Assembly (NCBI GenBank): GCA_040753915.1
Contig: JBFMDN010000020.1
Coordinates: 1 to 64,000 of the forward strand
From: JBFMDN01 sp040753915
Lineage (GTDB): Bacteria; Desulfobacterota; Desulfomonilia; Desulfomonilales; Desulfomonilaceae
Reading direction: 5' to 3'
Length of the DNA: 64,000 nucleotides
The notes beneath the pieces are model-generated. The model did no database searches and had not been told where the DNA came from. It saw only the letters and a program-made list of their open reading frames with translations. The first letter of the stretch is position 1, and each line of letters starts with the position of its first letter. The translations under genes were made by a program, and so were the position numbers. Of this stretch, positions 8,519 to 18,113 are shown in pieces.

Positions 8519-8560
8519 CCCGTTAACGGGTAGGGAGTCCTTCCCCCTGTTAACCGGGGG
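8519..8560. repeat. Two adjacent hairpins sharing a GTTAAC core
   Basis: CCCGTTAACGGG (8519-8530, perfect palindrome) is followed 12 bp later by CCCCCTGTTAACCGGGGG (8543-8560). Both centre on GTTAAC and both have C/G flanks. They lie in the 770-bp gap between the hypothetical gene pair and the response regulator. Their role is unknown; the repeat could be an intergenic palindromic element or a protein-binding site. Confidence 0.5.
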
Positions 8561-8715
8561 ACCAGAGCGGTGCCGGTTGGGAATCCGCGACCGTGATCAT
8601 GAAATGCTGCACTTAGCCAAGGGTCCTGCTGTTCAACGTTGGGGGCACGCGAGATGGCCATCAACGTTTGCCGCGGTTGCGTCCCGAGCAATGACATGGC
8701 TCAAACCAGTCTGGC

Positions 8716-8743
8716 AAAAAAAAGGCGGCCGAAAGGTCGCCTT
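8716..8743 (-). terminator. Rho-independent terminator of the response regulator gene
   Basis: On the minus strand a 9-bp stem (AAGGCGACC/GGCCGCCTT with one G-U pair) closes a 4-nt loop and is followed by eight T residues. It lies about 80 bp past the stop codon of the response regulator at 8822. Confidence 0.75.
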
Positions 8744-8821
8744 AAGAGGAGAGGACAGGAGGGAGGGTCAGATCCCCGACGATGCGGGGATCCGTTTCCG
8801 AGTCGTGATCGTGATGACGGG

Positions 8822-9364
8822 TCAGCACTCGCCGGAGCGATCCCCGTCTCTCGTGTGAGTCGCGTACCCGTCACATGCCGAAGATGTCCCCGGCAATATC
8901 ACCAGGTCGAACCAGAACCGGTCCAGAGCGCTGATAGTCCGAATGTAATCTTCCAATCGGGATGGCTTTACGATATAGCAGTTCGCGTGCTGGTCGTAGC
9001 ACGCCCGAACGTCCTCCTCGTCACTCGAGCCTGAAAGCACGGCAACGGGTATGCTCTTGAGCACTGGATCGGCTTTGATCTCCGCGAGGACCTGTCGGCC
9101 GTCTTTCTTGGGCAGGTTCAAGTCAAGGAGGATGAAGTCGGGGAGGCAGGCATCCGTGAATTTGCCCCGTTGGCGCAGGTAGTCCGGCGCTTCGGTTCCG
9201 TCGCGCACGACCGAAACGATCGTGTCGACAGCTCCTTCTTTGAAGGCCTCTTCAGCCATCATGACGTCTATTGGATTGTCCTCGATCAGGAGCACTCGCC
9301 TTGTCCGAGAAAATGGACGATCACCCATCAGTCTGGCCTCCGCGGTCATGCACTGGGCAAACAT
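8822..9364 (-). CDS. Single-domain response regulator (Rcp1-like receiver)
   Basis: A 180-residue protein consisting of one receiver domain (about residues 22-155) with the acidic pocket LIEDNP, phosphoacceptor Asp81 in FILLDLNLP, a Ser in AVLSGSS and the conserved Lys in YIVKPS. The pattern (DNPIDVMMAEEAF, KKDGRQVLAEIK) matches Rcp1-type regulators that pair with phytochrome-like histidine kinases. It has no output domain, so it probably works by docking or phosphorelay. The ATG at 9364 has GAAGGAGG upstream. A kinase of the matching type is encoded at 18968-20569, a plausible partner (inference). A strong terminator follows. Confidence 0.85.
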   Translation of the reverse strand: MFAQCMTAEARLMGDRPFSRTRRVLLIEDNPIDVMMAEEAFKEGAVDTIVSVVRDGTEAPDYLRQRGKFTDACLPDFILLDLNLPKKDGRQVLAEIKADPVLKSIPVAVLSGSSDEEDVRACYDQHANCYIVKPSRLEDYIRTISALDRFWFDLVILPGTSSACDGYATHTRDGDRSGEC

Positions 9365-9603
9365 AGTAGCCTCCTTCGAACTGTGCCGCATCGCTGGCTT
9401 TCGCGTCGTGCAGTGCTCCGGGACCTGAATACAGGACCAGACCCCTCTGCCTTGCGCTATCGCCGACGTGAGGCCAGGAGGATATTGCGGGATAGATTCC
9501 GATGTGACCAACTGCACTTCCTTTGGGCCAGAGTCTCATCTCCACACTCGCCTCTAACGGACAGTGTTCGAGAACGTTTGCAGCGTCGATGCACAACGGC
9601 ACC

Positions 9604-9630
9604 GGGGGACGGCTCCGAAGAGCCGCCCCC
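9604..9630. repeat. GC-rich hairpin
   Basis: The arms GGGGG-A-CGGCTC and GAGCCG-CCCCC close a CGAA loop with one bulged base. It lies in the 650-bp gap (9365-10015) between two minus-strand signalling genes. No T-run follows on either strand, so it is not an ordinary intrinsic terminator. The rest of the gap shows nothing I can name. Confidence 0.45.
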
Positions 9631-10015
9631 TCCGTGCTTGAGGATTGAGGCGCCTCCGGAACACTCTCCCCCCCATAGCGCCTCATGACTCCCCCTTTGA
9701 AACTGTTTGACGGTGATGCTCCTTCAGTTCTGTAAGCTCCGATCTTCCGAGAAAATATTCTGATGTTGGATAGTTCCCCTTGGCAGCGGATTTGTGGCTT
9801 GTTGGGACACAAATAGATATTCCCAGCAACCCGTTTCAAAGGCATGCAATCATCAGGCCAGGGTCGACAACCGGCGAGAAAAAGAAACAATCGTATGGTA
9901 TATAGACATGTTATGGCGATTGGAAGGATGCGAGAAGAACTCCTCGAGAAGTCGATACGCGCGGAAACCGAGTACTATCGAAAGGCGTTTTGGCCCAGGT
10001 AATCATTACGACCTA

Positions 10016-12718
10016 TTACGAGTCCGGGGTCCGCGCGGTTTCCTCAGATGGTGTGTCTGTACCGGACAGCCGCGTCGATAGTCTGTACAGGGCACCCCGG
10101 GAGAGACCGAGTCGGCGCGCTGCTTCAGCCTTGTTGCCGCCGCTCTTGCGCAGGATCTCTTCGTAGAGCGCCTGGAGCACCTCGTTCGTCATATCCTGGA
10201 TGCTCTTGCCCGGCTGATACCGCACCGTGTATGACCACTCCTGGTCGCCTTTGTCCGGGGCAGGGAACGCTATATCGAAATGGCGGCCATCCCACAGCAT
10301 GAGGGACCGCTCAAGCACGTTGCGAAGCTCACGGACATTGCCGGGCCAATCATAGCTGGTCAGTCTCCGCATGGTTTGCTCGTCGACGACCGGTAACCGG
10401 GAAAGCTGCAGTTCATTCGCGAGAGTATCCAGAATTTCTCCGACCAAAATGGGGATGTCTTCAACTCTCTCCCGCAACGGCGGGATCCGGATAGGAAAGA
10501 CGCTTAGCCGATAAAGCAGCGGCCTTAAGAATCGGCCGTGTTGAGCTTCGTTCTCCAGATCTCTATGGGACGCGGCAATCAAGCGGCAGTTCACCTGTAC
10601 CGCTTGCTGGCCCCCCACACGGAGGAATGACTTGTTATCCAGGAACACAAGGAGCTTCGATTGCACCGCGGGGTCGAGCTCTCCTATCTCGTTGAGCAGG
10701 ATCGTGCCTCCTTCAGCCAACTCGAGCATACCGCGTTTGCGCCTATCGGCGCCGGTGAACGATCCGCGCTCGTGGCCGAACAGCTCGGACTCTACCAGTT
10801 CTCTCGACAGCGCGGCGCAATTTATCGCGAAATAGGGACCGCCGGCCCGGGAGGAATGGTCGTGTATCCAGGATGCTAGGTAGTCCTTTCCGCTGCCGCT
10901 TTCACCCTGGAGAAGCACGATGGAGTCAGTTGCTGCTGCCACCCTCGCTTGTTGCATAACGATGTGCATGGCTGCAGACGGGTAGTCTTCAGCCTGTTTC
11001 TTCATCACCCCGCGCACTTTTCTTCGGCCCGTCACATTCCGGACGATGCCGCAGATGCCGACAATCGTTGCCGATTCTCCCCTCGCTCCGAGAGGAAACA
11101 TGGTATCCATGAAGACGACCGGCTCGCCGTTGACTGTCCTCGCTTCTTCGGCCTCCACGGTCTCGCCCTTGAGAACGCGATGCGACCGTTCGGTGATGCG
11201 GCCTGCAGTGGTCGGATCGTAGAGATCTTCGTCTCGGCGCCCGATTATTTCTTCTGGAGAGCGTCCCAGCAACGTGCACATTGCACGGTTCACGTGGGTG
11301 TACCTCAGAGCGCGATTCTTGATATAGATACCGTCTTGAGCCGCCTCGAAGACGGTCCGGAATCGCTCTTCGCTTTCCCGAAGCGCTTGCTCCGCCCGGC
11401 GTTGCTCGGTCTCGTCACTAAACACTGATACAATCTCACCAGTTTGAAGCTTGTATGTGAAGCTTTCAATCCAGAACTCGATCGTACCTTCTTTTATCGA
11501 AAAGAAAGATCGACTCTCCGGCTTCCCCGTGCTCCAGACGCTCTTGAGAAGCTCCGGCACGTTCATGTCCCTTGTGATCGGACATACCTCAAAGATGGAC
11601 TTGCCCACAACTTCTTCGGGTCTCCTTCGAAAAATGGCCTCAGCCGCGGCATTGATCTCGTCGTAGACGAAGTCCTCCCCTTCACCGACGACTCTAAGCA
11701 CCACCACGCCGTTGCCCATATTCTCAAAAAGGCCCCTGTACCGGGCTTCGCTTTGCGCCAGCCGTTCTTCCGCTTCCCTGCGGGCCGTCACATCCCTGCC
11801 CACGGTAAGCACCGCTCGGACGCCTCTGTACGACGTAGGCACTGACGCGATCTCCACATACCGGGATGTCCCGTCCCTCCGAGTGAACAGTCGCTCCATA
11901 AATGGATCAGACTCCCCCAGTTCCGCGACCCTGCGACTGACCTCGTGAAACCATGCGTTCGTATCGGGAGCCACGAGATCGGCAAGTGCCCAGCCGAGCA
12001 CTTCATCCTCTTGTTTCACTCCAAGAAGCTCGCGACCGGCTTTGTTCGCTGTATCGATCAGGCCTTTGTGATGAATGATCATGGGATCAGGCGAATTGTC
12101 AAAGACTTCCCGATACCGTCGTTCGCTCGCTTTGAGCTTCTCGTCTGCAATTCGCCTCTCGGTCACGTCAGTAACGATGACGAGGCACCGCTTGGACTGA
12201 TTCGACCCCTCCTTGAGCCGCATGCTTTCGATGTGTGCCCAGATGAGCGTGCCGCCTCTTTTCCTGAGCTTGAGCTCGCAGGACTTGGGCTCTGTCCCCT
12301 CCATCACGGACTGCCTGTACACACGATACGCGTCCCGGGAATCGACAGCGACAAAATTCATGAATTGAGACCCGATAAGGGCATTCTTTTCGCGACCGAG
12401 GAGCTGCACGCCGGCCTTGTTGACTTCTTCGATGAGGTCACGGGAGTCCAACATGAAGTATCCCACCGGCGCCCGCTCAAAGAGCTCGAAATACTTCTCC
12501 ATCAGCCGCTGAAACTGCTCTTGGGCCCTCCGGATCTCTTCGTTCTGCATTTCCAGCTCGATCCGATGGACGCGCAACTCGTGGAACAGCCCCTCGATCT
12601 TTTCTCGGGAAAGTGTGCTCACATCTATCTCGCGACCTGAGTTTCTCTTGAGGGTCATTTCCGCCTGGCGTCTTAATGGACGGGAGGTCTCCTGCTGTTC
12701 TTCGCTTTCTGTAGACAC
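10016..12718 (-). CDS. Multi-PAS sigma-54-type AAA+ regulator with Fis HTH, atypical ATPase motifs
   Basis: A 900-residue regulator. After a charged helical start there are four PAS domains (roughly residues 75-190, 198-315, 323-440 and 448-575), then a sigma-54-interacting AAA+ domain (about 590-820), then a Fis-type helix-turn-helix ending in NKAEAARRLGLSRGALY. Walker A is GESGSGKD. The sigma-54 loop reads GSFTGA instead of GAFTGA. Walker B reads TILLNEIGEL, with Asn for the usual Asp. The FREDLYYRL arginine region reads FLRPLLYRL, so the first Arg is lost. The GTG start has AGGAG upstream. The closest relative in view is the protein at 20794. It may act as an activator with altered hydrolysis or as a non-canonical regulator. 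Confidence 0.85.
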   Translation of the reverse strand: MSTESEEQQETSRPLRRQAEMTLKRNSGREIDVSTLSREKIEGLFHELRVHRIELEMQNEEIRRAQEQFQRLMEKYFELFERAPVGYFMLDSRDLIEEVNKAGVQLLGREKNALIGSQFMNFVAVDSRDAYRVYRQSVMEGTEPKSCELKLRKRGGTLIWAHIESMRLKEGSNQSKRCLVIVTDVTERRIADEKLKASERRYREVFDNSPDPMIIHHKGLIDTANKAGRELLGVKQEDEVLGWALADLVAPDTNAWFHEVSRRVAELGESDPFMERLFTRRDGTSRYVEIASVPTSYRGVRAVLTVGRDVTARREAEERLAQSEARYRGLFENMGNGVVVLRVVGEGEDFVYDEINAAAEAIFRRRPEEVVGKSIFEVCPITRDMNVPELLKSVWSTGKPESRSFFSIKEGTIEFWIESFTYKLQTGEIVSVFSDETEQRRAEQALRESEERFRTVFEAAQDGIYIKNRALRYTHVNRAMCTLLGRSPEEIIGRRDEDLYDPTTAGRITERSHRVLKGETVEAEEARTVNGEPVVFMDTMFPLGARGESATIVGICGIVRNVTGRRKVRGVMKKQAEDYPSAAMHIVMQQARVAAATDSIVLLQGESGSGKDYLASWIHDHSSRAGGPYFAINCAALSRELVESELFGHERGSFTGADRRKRGMLELAEGGTILLNEIGELDPAVQSKLLVFLDNKSFLRVGGQQAVQVNCRLIAASHRDLENEAQHGRFLRPLLYRLSVFPIRIPPLRERVEDIPILVGEILDTLANELQLSRLPVVDEQTMRRLTSYDWPGNVRELRNVLERSLMLWDGRHFDIAFPAPDKGDQEWSYTVRYQPGKSIQDMTNEVLQALYEEILRKSGGNKAEAARRLGLSRGALYRLSTRLSGTDTPSEETARTPDS

Positions 12719-12882
12719 GTCTGGCCACTCCTTTGCTCCGCGTGCTCGCCGGTGGACTATGCAATTTTCGCGCCATGCGCTGGATTTCAGCGCATATGGT
12801 GTCTGTCCACTGAGGTGACGGTAAGCCGCCTATTGGGGGCCGGGTGGGCTGGCTCGTCCACCACCATCTTCTGGCCGAGAGC

Positions 12883-15800
12883 TCATTTCCTCCTGTCGGT
12901 GACATCTTCGACGGTAAGGAGGATCAACCGTCCCTCTGCTCCGAAGTCCTTGAGACCCCTGGCGCAGAGCAGCAAGGTTCGGCTCCCTCTATGTTCGAAC
13001 TCCTGGTGGACCTCTACGTCCTCGCAGCTTGTCTGCTGGGAGAGGGTCCCTTCCAGAAGTTGCCGGACAGCGGGAACATCCCACTGGTAGTTTCCCAGGC
13101 TGAAGAACGGCTTGCCCTCAATGTCCCCTGAGTCGACACCGAAGAATCTGTAGAACGACTCATTCGCAAATACAACTTTGAGGTCTTGATCCAAGACGAT
13201 GAGTGATTCTCGAACGGTGTTAACAATGCTTTCCACAAACTTGCACCGCCTATCAACTTCGTACTGCTGCAAGCGCGTCTTTTCGAGCTCATTGAGAGCA
13301 GTCTTGAGCTTGGTCACATCGCTAAAGGTGATCACGACCCCGTCGATCACGTTGTGCACCGTCCGGTACGGCAGTACGCGCATGATGTACCATTGGCCCT
13401 GGTGAGATTGGACCTCCTTTTCGATCGGGACCAGGGTCCTAAGCACTTCCTGAGCATCAAGCACCAGTCTGTCGTAATGCAGGTTGGTAGCGACATGTGA
13501 CAGCGGTCTTCCCTCGTCGGATGCAATCAGGGGTATGAAATCGGTAACCGGTTGCGTGAATCGCCGAATGCGCAGACCCGTGTCCAGGAAGATGGTGCTG
13601 ACTTGAGTGCTCGCCAGGAGGTTCTGCATATCGCTGCTTGCCTTGGACAAATCGTCTATCTTTTGTTGGAGCTCGGTGTTCACCGTGGCCAATTCCTCGT
13701 TTACCGACTGCAGCTCTTCCTTTGACGTTTCGAGCTCCTCGTTGGTGCTCTGCATCTCTTCGTTGCTTGATTGGAGCTCTTCGTTCGTCGACTTCAACTC
13801 CTCGTTCGCAGTTTCAAGCTCTTCAATGGTGCTCTGGAGATACTCTCGGGTTGCCTTCAGCTCTTGCTCCAACTCTTTGACACGCGGCTGAGCGCCGTCT
13901 GATGCCGTCAAAGCAGGAGAGTCCTGCTTTTGAGGCTTCTCATGGACCTCTTCGAAAATCACCATAAAAGTTTCTTTGAGGTGCTGGGGTTCATGAAACG
14001 GCTTCACGACCAGGTTGATCCGCTCTTCTCCTCCGTTCGTGACTACTTTCACGCCCTCACAACGAATTTCTCGTTTCAGACCCGTAGCTTTTCGCAAGGC
14101 CCCTGCCAGCTCCAGTCTGAGTCCTTCTCTCGCCATGGTTACGACGTTCATGGAAGAATGTCCTGGCGCCATTTCCAAAAATCTTCCGGTCCGGCCGTGT
14201 ACGTAGAGAATTTCTCCGTGCACATTGACGACAACTCCTGCAGGGCTGTACATGTCGAGCATCAGCCTGTCTACTGCCTCTGAGTAATTGATTCCCCGTG
14301 CCGCTGCAGGCAATCGTAGGATAGGGCGCGGATCTCTGGCATCCGGCCTGCGCAGAATCGGCAGGTAGGCAACATCTTCCCCCGTGAGGTCTTTCTCTCT
14401 CCGCTTGAAGAGCTTCCATTTTCTGTCCTCCGTCGAGAACAGGTCACCGAATTCGCCCACCGTCTCTGCAGTCCCGAGGAAGAGATACCCGTCTTTGCGC
14501 AGCGCGTAATGAAAGAGCGGTATGAGTTTCCGCTGAAGCTCGGACGTCAGGTAGATCATAAGATTCCTGCAGCTCACCAGATCCAGTTTTGAAAACGGAG
14601 GATCTGCCACCACGTTTTGTATGGCAAATACCAATTTGTCGCGAATGTCCTTCTTCACCTGAAGCGAGCCGTCCGCTTCCACAAAAAACCTCCGGAGGCG
14701 CTCCTCATTTACGTCCACTACAATGCTCTGGGGATAGATCCCTGTCCGAGCAGCCTCGATGGCCTCGGCGTCTATGTCTGTCGCGAAAACCTGGACCTCC
14801 ACTTCAGTCTTAAGAGAATCCATACACTCTCTAGCGATCATGGCAATGGAGTATGCTTCCTCCCCTGTGGCGCAGCCAGGGACCCATATGCGCAACGGGC
14901 GATTCTTGGTCCTCTCCCTGATCAGCTTCATGAGCGCTTTCTTCTTCAAGGCTTCGAACGCTTCGGGATCACGGAAAAAACTCGTGACACCAATGAGCAA
15001 CTCTTTGAAGAGAACGCGAGCCTCTTCGGGCGCATTTTGCAGAATCCGTATGTAATCTTCGAGGGCCCGGACCCTATTGATTGCCATCCTCCGATCGATC
15101 CGGCGTAGTATTGTATTGTGCTTGTACAGGGAAAAATCGTGGCCCGTGTGCTCGCGCACGAGGATGAACACCTTGTCCAGGAGATCTCCGGTCTTGGGAG
15201 CAAGCCTGGTCGATCGGACTCTGCCTTCCCTCGTATGCTCCACATAGTCTATGAGCTGGGCAGGCATCTTCTCGGGCGGTAGCACGTAGTCAGCCAGGCC
15301 CGTGGCTATGGCATTCTTCGGCATGCCGTCGTACTTGGCGGTGAGCGGATCCTGAACCATCCCCATTCCGCCCTCTCCCTTTATTGCTCGAAGTCCGAGG
15401 GCGCCTTCGGAACCGGTGCCGGACAACACTATGCAGATAGACCTTTCCTTCTGGTCCTCGGCAAGTGACCGGAAGAAGTAGTCTATCGGAGTGCGGAGTC
15501 CCGGCTGCTCGACAGGGTCAAGCAAGTGGAGTGTTCCGTGCAGAACAGCGAGATTAGCATTGGGAGGAATGACGTATACGCGATTCTGCTCGATCTTCGT
15601 TCGGTCCACGACCTGACGGACCTCCATCTTGGTGTATCGGCGAATGAGGTCAGCCAGAATACTCTTGTGGCTTGGGTCCAGATGCTGAATGATTACGAAG
15701 GCCATGCCAGCGTAAGGGGGCATGTTCGTGAAGAAAGCCTCAAAGGCTTCCAATCCGCCCGCGGACGCTCCGATTGCGACAATGGGGAAGTCTACCTGAT

Positions 15801-16269
15801 TGGGGCCGGTTACAACGGTTTCCCTCAAAATCCTTTCAGAGAGACTTTTCGTTTCTTTGGCTTGATCTGCTTGCGCCAGCTTGTCACCGGGTTTGCCTTT
15901 GCGAGCTCCCGGACCTCGATGCTTGCGTTCCGGCAGAGTGTCCCCGCCCTTGGACCTTCCGGCCTCCACTCTGGGAACGCGTTTGCGCGACAGTGCTGTC
16001 GCCTTCTGCTTGCCTGATTCTTCCACGGCTTTCTCGTCGTGCCCTCCAGAGAGATCAGGTTCCCGCGGCTGTGTACGTCCCGCCCCGGAGGATTTCCGAG
16101 TGCCGACCGGATCGGCCGTGTCTCGCTGCTTTCGGGCCTTTCCTTTTCTTCCTGCTGACTTGGGATTCTCCGCCTCCGTGCCGGTCCCGGATTTGTCGCC
16201 ACTCTCGACGTCCGACGTCTTTTCTGCAACTTCTTCCTTGGAGCTGCGCTCTCTTTTGTTCTTGGCCAT
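12883..16269 (-). CDS. CheB-CheR fusion protein with PAS domains
   Basis: A hybrid of 1128 residues. About 150 residues of basic, low-complexity sequence come first. A CheB methylesterase-like domain follows (from about residue 160) with the GASAGG serine and the QHLDP histidine; the catalytic Asp position is Glu (SGTGSEGALG). Next is a CheR methyltransferase domain with TSFFRDPEAF, the SAM loop PGCATGEEAYS and DPPFSKLDLVSCRN. A PAS-like part, an EEL-rich coiled coil and two more PAS domains follow, ending in EDVTDRRK without a kinase. Such fusions are thought to modify or sense rather than serve flagellar chemotaxis, and no chemotaxis genes are near. The ATG at 16269 follows AGGAGGA. Confidence 0.9.
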   Translation of the reverse strand: MAKNKRERSSKEEVAEKTSDVESGDKSGTGTEAENPKSAGRKGKARKQRDTADPVGTRKSSGAGRTQPREPDLSGGHDEKAVEESGKQKATALSRKRVPRVEAGRSKGGDTLPERKHRGPGARKGKPGDKLAQADQAKETKSLSERILRETVVTGPNQVDFPIVAIGASAGGLEAFEAFFTNMPPYAGMAFVIIQHLDPSHKSILADLIRRYTKMEVRQVVDRTKIEQNRVYVIPPNANLAVLHGTLHLLDPVEQPGLRTPIDYFFRSLAEDQKERSICIVLSGTGSEGALGLRAIKGEGGMGMVQDPLTAKYDGMPKNAIATGLADYVLPPEKMPAQLIDYVEHTREGRVRSTRLAPKTGDLLDKVFILVREHTGHDFSLYKHNTILRRIDRRMAINRVRALEDYIRILQNAPEEARVLFKELLIGVTSFFRDPEAFEALKKKALMKLIRERTKNRPLRIWVPGCATGEEAYSIAMIARECMDSLKTEVEVQVFATDIDAEAIEAARTGIYPQSIVVDVNEERLRRFFVEADGSLQVKKDIRDKLVFAIQNVVADPPFSKLDLVSCRNLMIYLTSELQRKLIPLFHYALRKDGYLFLGTAETVGEFGDLFSTEDRKWKLFKRREKDLTGEDVAYLPILRRPDARDPRPILRLPAAARGINYSEAVDRLMLDMYSPAGVVVNVHGEILYVHGRTGRFLEMAPGHSSMNVVTMAREGLRLELAGALRKATGLKREIRCEGVKVVTNGGEERINLVVKPFHEPQHLKETFMVIFEEVHEKPQKQDSPALTASDGAQPRVKELEQELKATREYLQSTIEELETANEELKSTNEELQSSNEEMQSTNEELETSKEELQSVNEELATVNTELQQKIDDLSKASSDMQNLLASTQVSTIFLDTGLRIRRFTQPVTDFIPLIASDEGRPLSHVATNLHYDRLVLDAQEVLRTLVPIEKEVQSHQGQWYIMRVLPYRTVHNVIDGVVITFSDVTKLKTALNELEKTRLQQYEVDRRCKFVESIVNTVRESLIVLDQDLKVVFANESFYRFFGVDSGDIEGKPFFSLGNYQWDVPAVRQLLEGTLSQQTSCEDVEVHQEFEHRGSRTLLLCARGLKDFGAEGRLILLTVEDVTDRRK

Positions 16270-16522
16270 GAATCGTCCTCCTGGACGAAAGAAGGGATTG
16301 TCCACTCTTGGCAAACCTCGCACACGAACAGGCGCTTTGAAAAAACCTACCAGAGCCTGTTCTGTCGAGGTCGAGCGTGTCCGCTGGACGTGTTTGTCGC
16401 AAAGAGTCCGGCGTCTCCGCCAACGTTTCTGAGGTCCGCTCGCTGAGGGATCGGCAAGATGCTCGGTTCATCTTTCCGAATCGTAACAAACTTGACCCCC
16501 CGAGCCCAAGTACCCGTATAGT

Positions 16523-16551
16523 ATAGTACTCCACGCTGTACCACCGGTCAA
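16523..16551 (-). promoter_or_regulatory. Sigma-70-type promoter of the CheB-CheR gene
   Basis: Minus strand: -35 TTGACC (16546-16551), 17-bp spacer, -10 TACTAT (16523-16528). The -10 area is the repeated run TACTATACTATAC. The predicted leader to the start codon at 16269 is about 245 nt, long enough to hold regulation, though no riboswitch was recognised. Confidence 0.5.
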
Positions 16552-16653
16552 TTGTAGACTTGCGATTTGTCAAGGAGACATTCGCGGAAGGGTTGGTGAA
16601 GCTGTCGCTGTCATTTCGTGAAAACGTTTGGTAGTGTTTTCAGCTTTGTTCAG

Positions 16654-16677
16654 AAAAAGGCAGGTTGGAGACCTGCC
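16654..16677 (-). terminator. Probable rho-independent terminator
   Basis: On the minus strand the stem GGCAGGT/ACCTGCC closes a 5-nt loop and is followed by TTTTT. It lies about 215 bp beyond the stop of the phosphoribosyltransferase gene and upstream of the CheB-CheR promoter, so it would separate the two units. Confidence 0.55.
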
Positions 16678-16893
16678 GCTGCAACTGTGGGGTGGAGCGT
16701 TGATCTATGCGGTAGAAGTACCGTAGGAGCTCATGGTCCGTACGTGCGACCGGCGAGGCGCTCTACCGGCTGAGGGGGGATAGCCTGAGCGCGCTGCTTA
16801 CCGTGTGATTTCGTAGCGCCGGCATCTTGGCGGTGGTTCTTTAGCGCAGGAAGAAACCCGGCGAGGCGTCGGCGGTACGGGTAATCCGTCGTC

Positions 16894-17592
16894 TCATTTC
16901 AGGCCTGACACGGCCAGGTTCGTTTCAGAAAGGATGCGGGTAACTTCACTGTCCTCCATTTCGTGAAAGTCTCTATAAAATGAGGCCACTGCAAAAGGAC
17001 CGTGAGTCTGTGCCACAACGGCGAAGATCTCGTCAAAGTACGGTTCGACCAGACTCAGTGAATGCACTGGTGCAGTTGGAACCGCAAGTATCATCGCCCG
17101 CGGATTACTCTGTCGTACCATTCTGGCTGCCGCAAGGACCGAAAAACCGGACGCAAGCCCATCATCCACGAAGTAGACCTCTGAGCCCCTCACTTCGGGA
17201 GGCTCTTCATGTCCGGCATACGCCCGGGCACGCCGTCGCACTTCCGCAAGCACCTGTTCGGTCACCGCTTCGATTTCTGCCGCAGAGAGCTGGATGCGCC
17301 TCAACAGATCTTCATTGAGGACCCGGCTGCCATCGATGGCGACGGCACCGAATCCAGCTTCGGGAGAGTCCGGTATAGGAAGCTTGCGAACCAGGACGGG
17401 TCTCAGCGGTGCGTGCAACGCTCGCGCAAGGGGAGCACCTACAGGGATCCCTCCCCGAGGGAGAGCCAAAACAATTGCGCCTTCCCTCGGCTGAGCCTTC
17501 AAGAACGCCGCAAGGGCACTCCCCGCCGTGTCTCGATCGGGAAACAAGGGAATCGGAGATCGCACGCGCTTTTCGATGTGGATCACGGCCAT
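16894..17592 (-). CDS. Phosphoribosyltransferase-domain protein
   Basis: A 232-residue protein of the predicted phosphoribosyltransferase group. It has LPRGGIPVGAPLARAL in the N-terminal half and a PRPP-binding-type motif VYFVDDGLASGFSVLAA (about residues 135-150), where classical enzymes read VDDGxATG. The rest follows the fold of these proteins (MILAVPTAP, then an acidic YFDEIFAV). The substrate is unknown. The ATG at 17592 matches where family similarity begins, though its ribosome site is weak. A TTG at 17631 overlapping the stop of the receiver gene is an alternative. The tight spacing suggests translation coupled to the receiver gene. Confidence 0.8.
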   Translation of the reverse strand: MAVIHIEKRVRSPIPLFPDRDTAGSALAAFLKAQPREGAIVLALPRGGIPVGAPLARALHAPLRPVLVRKLPIPDSPEAGFGAVAIDGSRVLNEDLLRRIQLSAAEIEAVTEQVLAEVRRRARAYAGHEEPPEVRGSEVYFVDDGLASGFSVLAAARMVRQSNPRAMILAVPTAPVHSLSLVEPYFDEIFAVVAQTHGPFAVASFYRDFHEMEDSEVTRILSETNLAVSGLK

Positions 17593-17627
17593 AGAGCCAC
17601 TTGAACGGCAGAGGGCACAGCGGTCGC

Positions 17628-18113
17628 TCAATCGCGTGCCATCACATCAAGCAGGGTCTGATTCATTTCACCGAGCGTGTACGGCTTTCGAAGCATGGCG
17701 CAGAAGCCGTATGCCTGATGATTCTCCATGACAGGGTCCGTGCAATAGCCGCTGGCCACAATGAGCTTAGCCTTCGGATCCATTTTGAGAATATGACGTG
17801 CCACTTCTCTGCCGCCCATACCGCCTGGAATGGTCAAATCAAGAATCACAACGCCAAAGGGCTTGTCCTCTTTGAGTGCTCGCTGGAACAGGGCTATTGC
17901 TTCCGGTCCGTCAGCGGCAGTCTCGACATCATATCCGAGATAAGCAAGGGCTTCGGCTGCCAGTTCCCTGATCTCAAGCTGATCGTCCATAACAAGTACC
18001 CGCCCGCAGCTCATGGCCAAGGTCTCGTTCACCGATTTGACCGGCACAGGCTGAGCACGAATGGCAGGCACGTGGACGACCCGGGTCGCGTCCCTTGTCG
18101 AGCTTGATTCCAC
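17628..18113 (-). CDS. Stand-alone receiver domain protein
   Basis: A 161-residue protein with a roughly 35-residue N-terminal extension and one receiver domain: acidic pair in VLVMDDQLE, phosphoacceptor Asp in VVILDLTIPGGMGG, Ser in IVASGY, Lys in LRKPY. The GGMGG form is typical of receivers found at the C-terminus of hybrid kinases, so it may derive from or serve such a phosphorelay. There is no output domain. It uses a GTG start with GGGAGGT upstream and lies directly before the phosphoribosyltransferase gene. Confidence 0.85.
   Translation of the reverse strand: MESSSTRDATRVVHVPAIRAQPVPVKSVNETLAMSCGRVLVMDDQLEIRELAAEALAYLGYDVETAADGPEAIALFQRALKEDKPFGVVILDLTIPGGMGGREVARHILKMDPKAKLIVASGYCTDPVMENHQAYGFCAMLRKPYTLGEMNQTLLDVMARD

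Noticed and set aside
16755..16785. Minus-strand stretch CTCAGCCGGTAGAGCG resembling a tRNA D-arm
   Set aside because: No anticodon arm, TψC arm or acceptor pairing is present nearby, so it is not a tRNA. It could be a chance match or a tiny remnant.
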